A DNA stretch of 11,492 bases, from assembly GCA_029862935.1 (NCBI GenBank), contig JAOTWK010000069.1, forward strand, positions 1-11,492. The letters are read 5' to 3'. The notes under the pieces are model-generated. The model saw only the letters and a list, made by a program, of their open reading frames with translations. It searched no databases and was not told where the DNA came from. Of this stretch, positions 1-6,167 are shown piece after piece. Numbering within the stretch: position 1 is the stretch's first letter; each line of letters begins with the position of its first letter. Both the position numbers and the translations under genes were made by a program. The stretch comes from Gemmatimonadota bacterium (GTDB lineage Bacteria > Gemmatimonadota > Gemmatimonadetes > Gemmatimonadales > GWC2-71-9).

Positions 1-7
1 GACCGCG

Positions 8-1075
8 TCACGGGCCCACGAACTCCTTGCTCATGCGCATGCCGAATCGCACGAGTGCTTCGTAGGCGATGGTATCGCTCCAGCCAGCAAACTCGTCAAT
101 GCCGATCTCGTGATCTCCGTCGGTACCGACCACGGTCGCGAGGTCGCCAATCCGCACGCGCGACTCGGGTCCCGCATCGACCATCACGAAATCCATCGTC
201 ACTCTGCCGACGATCGGCAGGCGCTTCCCGTGCAGCACCACGTGGGCTCGACCCTTGACGTGGCGCGGCACGCCATCTGCGTAGCCGATAGCCAACGTTG
301 CCACGGTAGTCGGGCGCGGAGCCTTCCACTCCGCGCCGTAGCTCACGGTGCCGCCCGCCGGCACTCGCCGTACGCTCACCACCGGTGCGCGCACCGAGGC
401 CACTGGCTGCGGCCGCGGCAGATCGGGTGCATGCTCACCCCCATACAAGAAGATCCCCGGCCGCACAAGATCGGGCCCAGTTCCGAGGCGCCAGGCCCCA
501 GCGCTGTTGGCCGCGTGGAGCAGCGCCGGACGTGCCGACAGGGACGCGAGAGCTCGCTCGAACCGCTCCCACTGCATCGACACACTCTCGGACCCCTGGT
601 CAGCTGCGTAGAAGTGCGTGAACGCCGCTTCCAACTGCCTCGACTCGAACGCACGCAAGACCTCCGTTGCATCCCACGGCACACCGCAGCGTCCCATACC
701 ACTGTCGATCTCGAGGTGGTACGGCAGGGACCACGCATTCGCGACCTCGGGATCGTCGAGCACAGCTCGAAGGTCCCATTCCCGATACTGGGACTCCATG
801 GCCGCCGTCACCGGCGTGAACACGAGAAGCGGCCGTGTGATGCCGGCTTGGCGCAACGCCACCGCCTCGTCCAGCGTCGCGATGGCATAGCCCCACGGCC
901 TGAGCTGCTCGAGCGCGCGCACCACGGGAATAGCCCCCAGCCCGTAGGCATCGGCTTTGACAACCGGAAGGAGGGCGGCACCGCCGGCGGCACGCTGAAC
1001 TGTCCGCGCGTTGGCAAGGAGATTCGCCAGATCCACCTGGATCCAGGCGCGACTGGACGGTACCTGCGTTGACAT
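8..1075 (-). CDS. alr: Alanine racemase (PLP-dependent)
   Basis: Interconverts L- and D-alanine in the cytoplasm, supplying D-Ala for peptidoglycan. The 355-residue protein has the expected family length. The PLP-binding lysine is K40 in VVKADAYG. The second catalytic base is Y265 in AIGYADG, which matches the numbering of the Geobacillus enzyme, and MDF (294-296) lies in the C-terminal beta domain. The active-site segment HLEIDSGMGR (120-129) keeps the arginine but has Glu122 where most family members have a lysine that becomes carbamylated. The start at 1075 is chosen because the family N-terminus (RAWIQVDL) follows 8 residues later. The reading frame stays open upstream to 1207, but that stretch overlaps mazG and looks non-homologous. 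The gene diverges from mazG. No Shine-Dalgarno site is visible; a TTGCAT/TACAAT promoter lies just upstream. The family assignment is very secure. Confidence 0.96.
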   Translation of the reverse strand: MSTQVPSSRAWIQVDLANLLANARTVQRAAGGAALLPVVKADAYGLGAIPVVRALEQLRPWGYAIATLDEAVALRQAGITRPLLVFTPVTAAMESQYREWDLRAVLDDPEVANAWSLPYHLEIDSGMGRCGVPWDATEVLRAFESRQLEAAFTHFYAADQGSESVSMQWERFERALASLSARPALLHAANSAGAWRLGTGPDLVRPGIFLYGGEHAPDLPRPQPVASVRAPVVSVRRVPAGGTVSYGAEWKAPRPTTVATLAIGYADGVPRHVKGRAHVVLHGKRLPIVGRVTMDFVMVDAGPESRVRIGDLATVVGTDGDHEIGIDEFAGWSDTIAYEALVRFGMRMSKEFVGP

Positions 1076-1098
1076 GCTATTGAAGGGACGCGTATTGT
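1069..1098 (+). promoter_or_regulatory. Putative mazG promoter
   Basis: TTGACA (1069-1074, perfect -35 consensus) is followed after 18 bp by TATTGT (1093-1098, 4/6 to the -10 consensus). The -10 ends 12 nt before the mazG ATG, so the predicted leader is only about 6 nt and has no room for a Shine-Dalgarno site. The -35 box overlaps the alr start codon. Assignment is from sequence only. Confidence 0.5.
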
Positions 1099-1122
1099 AC
1101 CGGCCCGAGTATGCAAATGCAA
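1094..1122 (-). promoter_or_regulatory. Putative alr promoter
   Basis: Read on the minus strand, TTGCAT (1122-1117) is followed after 17 bp by TACAAT (1099-1094, 5/6 to the -10 consensus). The -10 lies 18 nt before the alr ATG. It covers almost the same base pairs as the mazG -10 on the other strand, making a symmetric shared element. The -35 overlaps the first codons of mazG. The -35 match is weak (3/6). Confidence 0.45.
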
Positions 1123-1896
1123 GAACCATCAGCGGTTGGACGGATTGTCGCGCTCGTGCGCGACCTGCGGCAGCGCTGCCCGTGGGACCGGGCGCAAACG
1201 CGCGCAACGTTGCGGCCGTACCTAGTCGAGGAAGTCCTCGAGCTCGATCACGCGTTGGGCGGTGGTGACCGCGGGCAGATTCTCGAGGAGCTCGGGGACG
1301 TACTGCTTCACGTCGCCTTCCAGATCGTGCTGGGTGAGGAAACCGGTGAGTTTGGCGCCGATGACCTCACTCGATCTGTCGAGCGCAAGATGTGGCGTCG
1401 GCACCCACACCTCTTCGGTGAGCAGGGCGACGTCCAGCACAGCGGCCATGTGGAAGACACATGGGAACAGACAAAACTGTCGGAGCCGGGCGCGGATCAG
1501 GCAAGCGTGCTCGATGGCCTCCCCCCTACCCTTCCACCGTTACTCAGAGCGTTTCGGCTGCAAGAGCGGGCGGCAGGGGTCGGGTTCGACTGGCCAGACG
1601 CCGCGGGCCCGCTGGAGAAAGTGCACGAGGAGGTCGAGGAGCTTTCTGAGGAGATTGCCGACGCGACATCTTCAGCCGCGGTCGTCGAGGATGAGATCGG
1701 AGATCTCTTCTTTGCGGTCGTCAATCTCGCCCGAAAACTCGGACACGACCCACGCACAACCCTCGAGCAGGCCAACGCCAAATTCGAGCGGCGGTTTCGC
1801 CGGATCGAGCAATTGGCCAAGGAACGCGGCCTCGATATGAGTCAGGCGACACTGGAAGACCTGGATCGTTTGTGGGAGGAGGTGAAGGGAGAATAG
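1111..1896 (+). CDS. mazG: Nucleoside triphosphate pyrophosphohydrolase MazG
   Basis: Hydrolyses NTPs/dNTPs to NMP and PPi in the cytoplasm, a nucleotide-pool cleaning role. In E. coli it also modulates the stringent response. The 261 residues carry two MazG domains. The first has CPWDRAQT (23-30) and the metal-binding pattern EExxE (E40, E41, E44) with ExxD (E60, D63). The second has EExxE (E173, E174, E177) with ExxD (E195, D198). The connecting VEDTWEQTK and GVGFDWP segments and the C-terminal KFERRFRRIE are typical of the full-length family. An alternative ATG lies two codons downstream at 1117. The predicted leader is too short for a ribosome-binding site. Its 3' end meets a repeat-filled gap and then convergent asnS. 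Identification is secure. Confidence 0.95.
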   Translation: MQMQEPSAVGRIVALVRDLRQRCPWDRAQTRATLRPYLVEEVLELDHALGGGDRGQILEELGDVLLHVAFQIVLGEETGEFGADDLTRSVERKMWRRHPHLFGEQGDVQHSGHVEDTWEQTKLSEPGADQASVLDGLPPTLPPLLRAFRLQERAAGVGFDWPDAAGPLEKVHEEVEELSEEIADATSSAAVVEDEIGDLFFAVVNLARKLGHDPRTTLEQANAKFERRFRRIEQLAKERGLDMSQATLEDLDRLWEEVKGE

Positions 1897-1897
1897 C

Positions 1898-1939
1898 CAT
1901 CAGCTATCAGCCTTCAGCAGTCAGCTGTTGGCGGTCAGC
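1898..1939 (-). repeat. Heptamer-phased intergenic repeat, arm 1
   Basis: Six consecutive 7-bp units on the plus strand: CATCAGC, TATCAGC, CTTCAGC, AGTCAGC, TGTTGGC, GGTCAGC. On the minus strand these are variants of GCTGAYA. The array starts one base after the mazG stop codon. It is in inverted orientation to the array at 1976-2010, so the pair could fold into an imperfect hairpin; CCTTCAG/CTGAAGG is a perfect part of that stem. Confidence 0.8.
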
Positions 1940-1975
1940 AGCCGGCCGATTCGATGGCCGCCTGTTCTTGGAGTT

Positions 1976-2010
1976 GCTGAGAGCTGAAGACTGAAGGCCG
2001 ACAGCCGCTA
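1976..2010 (+). repeat. Heptamer-phased intergenic repeat, arm 2
   Basis: Five 7-bp units: GCTGAGA, GCTGAAG, ACTGAAG, GCCGACA, GCCGCTA. The last unit contains the asnS stop codon (CTA on the plus strand). The units belong to the same family as those at 7768-7802, which also run into a stop codon. Confidence 0.75.
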
Positions 2011-3303
2011 CGGATACAACCTCGTGATCATGCGCGGGAACGCGATGGCTTCGCGGATGTGCTGAATGCCGCAGATCCAGGCGACCGTGCGCTCGACGCC
2101 AAGCCCAAATCCCGAGTGTACGTAGGTACCGTAGTTACGGAGATCGAGGTACCAGCGGTAGTTCTCCTCTGGCAAGTCGAGCTCCCTAATGCGTCGCAGT
2201 AGCTTGGTGCCGTCGTCTTCGCGCTGACTGCCGCCGATGATCTCACCGTAGCCCTCGGGCGCCAGACAGTCGTTGTTGAGAACCGTTCGCGTGTCGTCGG
2301 GGTTCTCCTTCATATAGAACGCCCTGACCGCCTTGGGGTAGTTGAACACGAACACGGGTCGGTCGAAGGCTTTGGCGAGCAAAGTCTCCTCTTCGGCGCC
2401 GAGGTCGACACCCCAGGTGACACCCGACCCAAGAGCCCTGAGCTTGTCGATCGCGTCGGTGTACGAGATACGATGGAACGGCGGTGCCACACGCTCGAGC
2501 GGTGCCGTGTCCCGTTCCAACTCTGCCAGCTCGGCCGACCGACGATCCAGGCAGCGGGCGACGATGTGGGAGACGAACTCTTCCTGGAGTCGCATGTTAT
2601 CGTCCGAGTCGTACCACGCCATTTCCGGCTCGACCATCCAGAACTCGGTCAGATGACGCCGCGTCTTGGATTTTTCCGCCCGGAACGTCGGACCGAAGCA
2701 ATAGACCCGACCCAGCGCGGCCGCGGCAGCCTCGAGATAGAGCTGTCCCGTCTGTGCAAGGTACGCTCTGCCCAAATCGAAGTACTCGGTCTCGAACAGC
2801 GTTCCGGCCGATTCTCCGATGGATCCCGTGAGGATGGGCGTGTCGACGAGAAAGAAATCGCGCTGGTAGAAGAAGTCGCGTATCGCCTGGACAACCTCAT
2901 GGCGCACACGCATGATCGCAGTCTGCCGGCGGCTCCGCAGCCACAGGTGGCGATGCTCGAACAGGAAGGCCGTTCCGTGTTCTTTGGGCGTGATCGGGAA
3001 ATCGACACTGGCACCCAGCAGTTCGAATCCCGCAACACTCAACTCGACGCCGCCGGGGGATCGGGCGTCCGAGCGAACCGATCCCGTGACCGCCACGGAC
3101 GATTCCTGGTCGGCGCGCCGGAAGGTCTCCCACGCTTCGGGCTCCACGTCGGCCTTCGACAGCACGCACTGGAGGAGGCCCGTTCCGTCTCGCAACACGA
3201 GAAATGCGATCTTCCCGCTCGATCGGGTCGTGGTTACCCACCCTCGAACCGTCACATCCTCGCCTACGTGCGAGGGAAGGTCGGCAATGTACAGCGACGT
3301 CAT
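2008..3303 (-). CDS. asnS: Asparaginyl-tRNA synthetase
   Basis: Charges tRNA-Asn with asparagine in the cytoplasm. The 431-residue protein is a class IIb synthetase. An N-terminal OB-fold anticodon-binding domain (about 16-95, VTVRGWV...FLVLRDGTG) precedes the catalytic domain. The catalytic domain has motif 2, FRAEKSKTRRHLTEFW (207-222, then MVEPE), and motif 3, GFGLGVERTVAWICG (398-412). The long segment GYGEIIGGSQ (351-360) is characteristic of AsnRS. Overall it resembles the roughly 438-residue Thermus-type enzyme. The start at 3303 is set by the family N-terminus (MTSLYIADL); the open frame upstream to 3891 has no homology to the family. The 5' end overlaps the divergent propeller gene by 36 nt. 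A strong promoter-like sequence lies 9 nt upstream and there is no Shine-Dalgarno site. Presence of AsnRS suggests direct charging, without proof that the transamidation route is absent. Confidence 0.97.
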   Translation of the reverse strand: MTSLYIADLPSHVGEDVTVRGWVTTTRSSGKIAFLVLRDGTGLLQCVLSKADVEPEAWETFRRADQESSVAVTGSVRSDARSPGGVELSVAGFELLGASVDFPITPKEHGTAFLFEHRHLWLRSRRQTAIMRVRHEVVQAIRDFFYQRDFFLVDTPILTGSIGESAGTLFETEYFDLGRAYLAQTGQLYLEAAAAALGRVYCFGPTFRAEKSKTRRHLTEFWMVEPEMAWYDSDDNMRLQEEFVSHIVARCLDRRSAELAELERDTAPLERVAPPFHRISYTDAIDKLRALGSGVTWGVDLGAEEETLLAKAFDRPVFVFNYPKAVRAFYMKENPDDTRTVLNNDCLAPEGYGEIIGGSQREDDGTKLLRRIRELDLPEENYRWYLDLRNYGTYVHSGFGLGVERTVAWICGIQHIREAIAFPRMITRLYP

Positions 3304-4440
3304 TGGGCCGAAATCGTAGCCGCCGCCTTTGTGTGTGTCAACGCACTCGCATGCCCGGCTGTCCGGGTTCCGGCTCCAGCGCAGGAAGTCCAGACCTGGA
3401 CCACGTACCTCGCGACCCTCTCGCGGGCGCCCTCGGCCAACGAGATCGTGCCCACGACACCCGAGTTGCGGTTCGAGTTCGACGTTGGGCGAGCGCCGTC
3501 CGGTCCGCTCGCGGTCGGCGACAGCGTCCTCGTCGCCTCGACGAGTGACAAAAAGATCGCCGTTCTGCGACGCGAGTCGGGCATGTTGGTGTGGCGGCGA
3601 CGGCTCAAGGGCCCGGGAGCGGGAGGCCCACTCTTCGCCGGTGACCGGCTCTTTGCGGCCAGCGGCGACCGTGATGGTGCGGTCCACGCCTACGAGCTCG
3701 AGTCGGGAAAACGCCTGTGGGCACGGCGCATCGGTCCGGTGGTCGGACCGCTCGGCGCATTTGGCGCCACGGTCTACGCCGCGACGGCGTCCGGCCTTGT
3801 GGTGGCGCTCGACAGCGCGCGCGGAGACATCATCTGGCAGCGCCGCTTCCCGCAGCCGCTGCGGTCCGGCGTGACCGTACTCGGGCCTCACGTTCTCGTG
3901 AGCAGCGACGATTCGCTTTATCTCGTGTCCCGGCGCACAGGTGAGCGCGCGGCGGCGACCCGCACCGCAGGATCGGTGATCCGCCCTCCTGCCGTCGTCG
4001 ATCAGCTGCTGGTCACCGCATCTCCGGACGGCATCGTCGAAGCCTTCGAGCTTCCGACACTCGAGTCACGCTGGAGGCGGATGGTAGAGAGCCCCATGTT
4101 TGGCAGTCCGAGCATTGCGCGCGACACGGTGTTCGTGACGACAATGGATGGTGCCCTGTGGCGGATTCCGATCGACGCCCCCTGGGCAGCGACGATGCAG
4201 GACATCGGCATTCCGATGCGAGCGACGCCAGCCCCGGTCGCCGGGGGGGTGTTGGTTGCGACCGTGAACGGCGAGATCCTGATGCTGGACGGTGCGAGTG
4301 ACGTTCCGCGGTGGCGGCTCGAGGCTGACGCCGCGCTCGAGGATCCTCCGCTGGTGTCGGACGGCACCATCTTGCTGATCGACGGAACGGGCACCGTTCG
4401 TGCCTGGGGCCCGACGAGGACCGAGGAGGGCGGAACGTGA
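3268..4440 (+). CDS. Secreted PQQ-type beta-propeller (BamB-like)
   Basis: Predicted exported protein of 390 residues built from repeats of the PQQ/BamB propeller type. Recurrent units of the form (V/I)xAxxxxxGxxxW occur near 97-109, 139-151, 178-190, 217-226, 257-269, 297-303, 337-349 and 377-380, giving about seven or eight blades. The N-terminus has a basic region (RGKVGNVQRRH) and a hydrophobic core (16-32). It is followed either by a lipobox-like ALAC (C29) or by a signal peptidase I site APA|Q (36-39). GTG at 3268 is the only ATG/GTG/TTG codon in frame nearby that preserves the signal peptide, so it is chosen despite the lack of a Shine-Dalgarno site and an overlap with divergent asnS. 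No pyrroloquinoline dehydrogenase signature is visible, so a scaffold role like BamB is more likely than an enzyme. First gene of a three-gene run. Confidence 0.8.
   Translation: MRGKVGNVQRRHWAEIVAAAFVCVNALACPAVRVPAPAQEVQTWTTYLATLSRAPSANEIVPTTPELRFEFDVGRAPSGPLAVGDSVLVASTSDKKIAVLRRESGMLVWRRRLKGPGAGGPLFAGDRLFAASGDRDGAVHAYELESGKRLWARRIGPVVGPLGAFGATVYAATASGLVVALDSARGDIIWQRRFPQPLRSGVTVLGPHVLVSSDDSLYLVSRRTGERAAATRTAGSVIRPPAVVDQLLVTASPDGIVEAFELPTLESRWRRMVESPMFGSPSIARDTVFVTTMDGALWRIPIDAPWAATMQDIGIPMRATPAPVAGGVLVATVNGEILMLDGASDVPRWRLEADAALEDPPLVSDGTILLIDGTGTVRAWGPTRTEEGGT
3313..3341 (-). promoter_or_regulatory. Putative asnS promoter inside the propeller gene
   Basis: On the minus strand TTGACA (3341-3336, perfect -35) and TACGAT (3318-3313, 4/6 -10) are separated by exactly 17 bp. 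The -10 ends 9 nt before the asnS ATG, predicting a leader of about 2-3 nt. The whole promoter lies within the signal-peptide codons of the divergent propeller gene. Confidence 0.6.
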
Positions 4441-4468
4441 ATCGGCGTCCGGCGTATGGGAGGAAGGC

Positions 4469-4981
4469 ATGAACCGTCACCCCGCTCGCTTGTCCTCGAC
4501 CCTGGCGTTGCTCGGCATTTTGAGCAGCGCCCTGCCAGGATCTGTGCTGGCCCAGGACCTGCCACAGCCAACGACACGTCCGCTGGTGGCGCAGGTCTCG
4601 CATTGGGGGCGGTGGGTCACCCTGCTCGGTGCGGGTGGACTCATCGCCGCAGCGGCCGTGCGCCACAGTGACGCTCAGGGAGCGCTCGCCCAGCTCGAGG
4701 ACTTCTGCCGGCAGGATCTGAATGCCTGTGCCCTCATTGCGGATGGGTCCGGGAGCGAGGTGTACGCGAGCGACCAAGCGGAGGTACTCTACGCCGAGTA
4801 CGCCTCGCGGCAGCAAAATGCCCGCAGCTTTCTCCTCGGCGGCCAGATCTCTCTCCTCGCCTCTGGAACCATGTTCCTGATCGACCTGTTGCACCGAGTT
4901 GAGGACTTCGACAACATCCCGTACACACCTCTCGAGCTCTTCACGGGCTCGCGCCACCTTGGGTTTACGATTCGGTTCTGA
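4469..4981 (+). CDS. Exported membrane protein of unknown function
   Basis: I do not recognise this 170-residue protein. It has a clear Sec signal peptide: basic MNRHPAR, a hydrophobic core at about 9-22, and cleavage after SVLA (28). Two further hydrophobic stretches follow, at 49-64 (WVTLLGAGGLIAAAAV) and 119-141. Between them is a polar segment (66-118) with two cysteines (C80, C87) that could form a disulfide. The C-terminus ends in GFTIRF, but there is no beta-barrel evidence. The start is supported by GGAGG at 4459-4463, five bases before the ATG. It follows the propeller gene by 28 bp and precedes the dehydratase gene by 41 bp, so it is probably co-transcribed with both. The pairing with a BamB-like protein hints at an envelope role, but that is inference. 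Confidence 0.75.
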   Translation: MNRHPARLSSTLALLGILSSALPGSVLAQDLPQPTTRPLVAQVSHWGRWVTLLGAGGLIAAAAVRHSDAQGALAQLEDFCRQDLNACALIADGSGSEVYASDQAEVLYAEYASRQQNARSFLLGGQISLLASGTMFLIDLLHRVEDFDNIPYTPLELFTGSRHLGFTIRF

Positions 4982-5022
4982 CGACGCTCCTTTGGTGGAT
5001 ACCGCACATGCAGGAGTGACAT

Positions 5023-5355
5023 ATGGCAAGTGAGCTTGCGGCCAAGCAGTGCATCCCGTGTAGGGGAGGCGTTCCGCCCCTCAAGGGAGCGGATATCGCG
5101 ACGTTGCTCGAGAAGCTCGGCGGGGACTGGACGGTCGTCGACGAACACCATCTCGAGAAGGAGTACGGGTTCGCCGACTTCGCCACGGCGCTCGAGTTCA
5201 CCAATCGGGTTGGGGCGATCGCCGAGCGCGAGGGCCACCACCCAGACATCTATCTCTCGTGGGGCAAAGTCGGCATCAAGATCTGGACGCACAAGATCGA
5301 CGGCCTTACGGAGAGTGATTTCATCCTCGCCGCCAAGGCAGACGAAGCGCTTTAG
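5023..5355 (+). CDS. phhB: 4a-hydroxytetrahydrobiopterin dehydratase (PCD/DCoH family)
   Basis: Dehydrates 4a-hydroxytetrahydrobiopterin to quinonoid dihydrobiopterin, regenerating the cofactor of aromatic amino acid hydroxylases. Some bacterial members instead act in folate or molybdopterin metabolism. The 110-residue length is typical. The active-site signature is HHPD (72-75), followed by W80 and H90 (SWGKVGIKIWTHKIDGLT). The N-terminus has CIPC (10-13) and PPLKG, common in bacterial members. The start is supported by AGGAG at 5012-5016, six bases upstream. No phenylalanine hydroxylase or pterin-dependent enzyme lies in the window, so the physiological substrate is open. Its stop codon overlaps that of convergent arsM by 4 nt. 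The family call is secure; the gene symbol rests on family, not on context. Confidence 0.9.
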   Translation: MASELAAKQCIPCRGGVPPLKGADIATLLEKLGGDWTVVDEHHLEKEYGFADFATALEFTNRVGAIAEREGHHPDIYLSWGKVGIKIWTHKIDGLTESDFILAAKADEAL

Positions 5356-6107
5356 GCCGGCTTGGAAGCGCGCACGAACGCGCTCACGAACCCGCCGACG
5401 CCTGGCACGGTGAACTCGCGGGTCACCTCGAACTCGATGTTGGTGAACCCGGCCCCTTCGAGCTGCCCGCGATAGTCATTCTCCTCGAGCGCGCCAGCGA
5501 CGCACGCCGACCAAAGCTTCAGACTGGCTCGGACGACTTTGCCAAGCGGACCCCGAGAGACGATGTCACTCACCGCAAACCTTCCGCCCGGCCTCAGCAC
5601 ACGGTGGGCCTCGCGGAACACCTGGGCCTTGTCCGCCGACAGGTTGATGACGCAGTTCGATATGATGACGTCGACTGAGGCGTCGGGCAGGGGGATGTCC
5701 TCGATCTCCCCTCTCAAGAACTCGACGTTTTCGACACCAGCGTCACGTTGATTTCTGCGGGCGAGCTCCAGCATCTCGTCGGTCATGTCGAGGCCGTAAG
5801 CTTTGCCCCTGGGCCCGACTCGCCGCGCGGAGAGCAGCACGTCGATTCCCCCGCCGGATCCCAAGTCCAGAACGATCTCGCCGGGAGACAAATCAGCGAG
5901 CGCCGTCGGATTGCCACACCCCAGCGACCCCTCGACTGCACCCTTTGGTAGGCCCGCCGTATCACCTGCCTCGTAGATATCCCGCGTCACGGGGTCGCAA
6001 TGCGCCGCGGTTCCGCAGCAGCCCGACCCACCACCCAGCACCTCCAACGCGGCGCTTGCATAGCGTTCGCGCACGGCGCTCTTCACATCCTTCGCGTCCT
6101 TCGCCAT
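5352..6107 (-). CDS. arsM: Arsenite methyltransferase
   Basis: SAM-dependent methylation of As(III) to methylated, partly volatile arsenicals in the cytoplasm. The 251-residue protein has the Rossmann SAM motif [14 protein letters not shown] (81-94) with an acidic residue at D108. It also has the three cysteines typical of functional ArsM: C64 (SLGCGNP), C152 (SNCVINLS) and C202 (ACVAGALE). An N-terminal CC (30-31) and C37 are additional. The start at ATG 6107 is chosen over an adjacent in-frame GTG at 6110; no strong ribosome-binding site is present. The gene follows arsR by 60 bp in the same direction, and that gap contains its own inverted-repeat operator. The 3' end overlaps the end of the dehydratase gene. 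Methyltransferase annotation is secure and arsenite specificity is well supported by the three cysteines and the arsR neighbour. Confidence 0.94.
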   Translation of the reverse strand: MAKDAKDVKSAVRERYASAALEVLGGGSGCCGTAAHCDPVTRDIYEAGDTAGLPKGAVEGSLGCGNPTALADLSPGEIVLDLGSGGGIDVLLSARRVGPRGKAYGLDMTDEMLELARRNQRDAGVENVEFLRGEIEDIPLPDASVDVIISNCVINLSADKAQVFREAHRVLRPGGRFAVSDIVSRGPLGKVVRASLKLWSACVAGALEENDYRGQLEGAGFTNIEFEVTREFTVPGVGGFVSAFVRASKPA

Positions 6108-6123
6108 CACTGGCTCACTTTCT

Positions 6124-6141
6124 CATCAAGATTCATTGATG
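6124..6141 (-). promoter_or_regulatory. Putative ArsR operator O2 in front of arsM
   Basis: Perfect inverted repeat CATCAA-gattca-TTGATG, with 6-bp arms and a 6-bp spacer. The architecture matches the operator at 6504-6523, and 15 of 20 aligned positions are identical (core ATCAAnAnTCATTGAT). It lies 17-34 nt upstream of the arsM start, inside the arsR-arsM gap. No convincing -35/-10 pair was found beside it. Confidence 0.65.
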
Positions 6142-6167
6142 TATTGCGGCAAAAAGAAACACAGGTG

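Larger units (their letters stand above)
1898..2010. terminator. Possible bidirectional terminator between mazG and asnS
   Basis: The inverted heptamer arrays (1898-1939 and 1976-2010) could form an imperfect GC-rich stem around a 36-nt loop, between the ends of two convergent genes. No T-run follows on either side, so this is not a textbook intrinsic terminator. The role is inferred from position. Confidence 0.35.

Noticed and set aside
110..1072. Long plus-strand open frame antisense to alr
   Set aside because: It mirrors a secure gene on the other strand, has no recognisable domain and a composition rich in Arg/His/Pro/Ser as expected of an antisense frame in GC-rich DNA.
1898..2010. CRISPR-like or mobile-element reading of the heptamer arrays
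   Set aside because: Units are 7 bp and contiguous, with no spacers, no cas genes, no transposase and no terminal inverted repeats with target duplications.
2473..3267. N-terminal extension of the propeller frame
   Set aside because: It is wholly antisense to asnS, and the signal peptide begins at the GTG at 3268; an export signal would not lie about 265 residues into the protein.
3304..3891. N-terminal extension of AsnRS
   Set aside because: The frame is open, but the known family begins at MTSLYIADL (3303), and a strong promoter sits in the extension.
4013..5029. 338-codon minus-strand open frame antisense to the propeller and the 4469 gene
   Set aside because: Arg/Pro/Ser-rich translation with no domain; both plus-strand genes have signal peptides, repeats or ribosome-binding sites supporting them.
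6130..6152. Promoter for arsM using TTGCCG as -35
   Set aside because: The only 17-bp-spaced partner is TTGATG, a poor -10 that is itself an operator arm; not strong enough to annotate.
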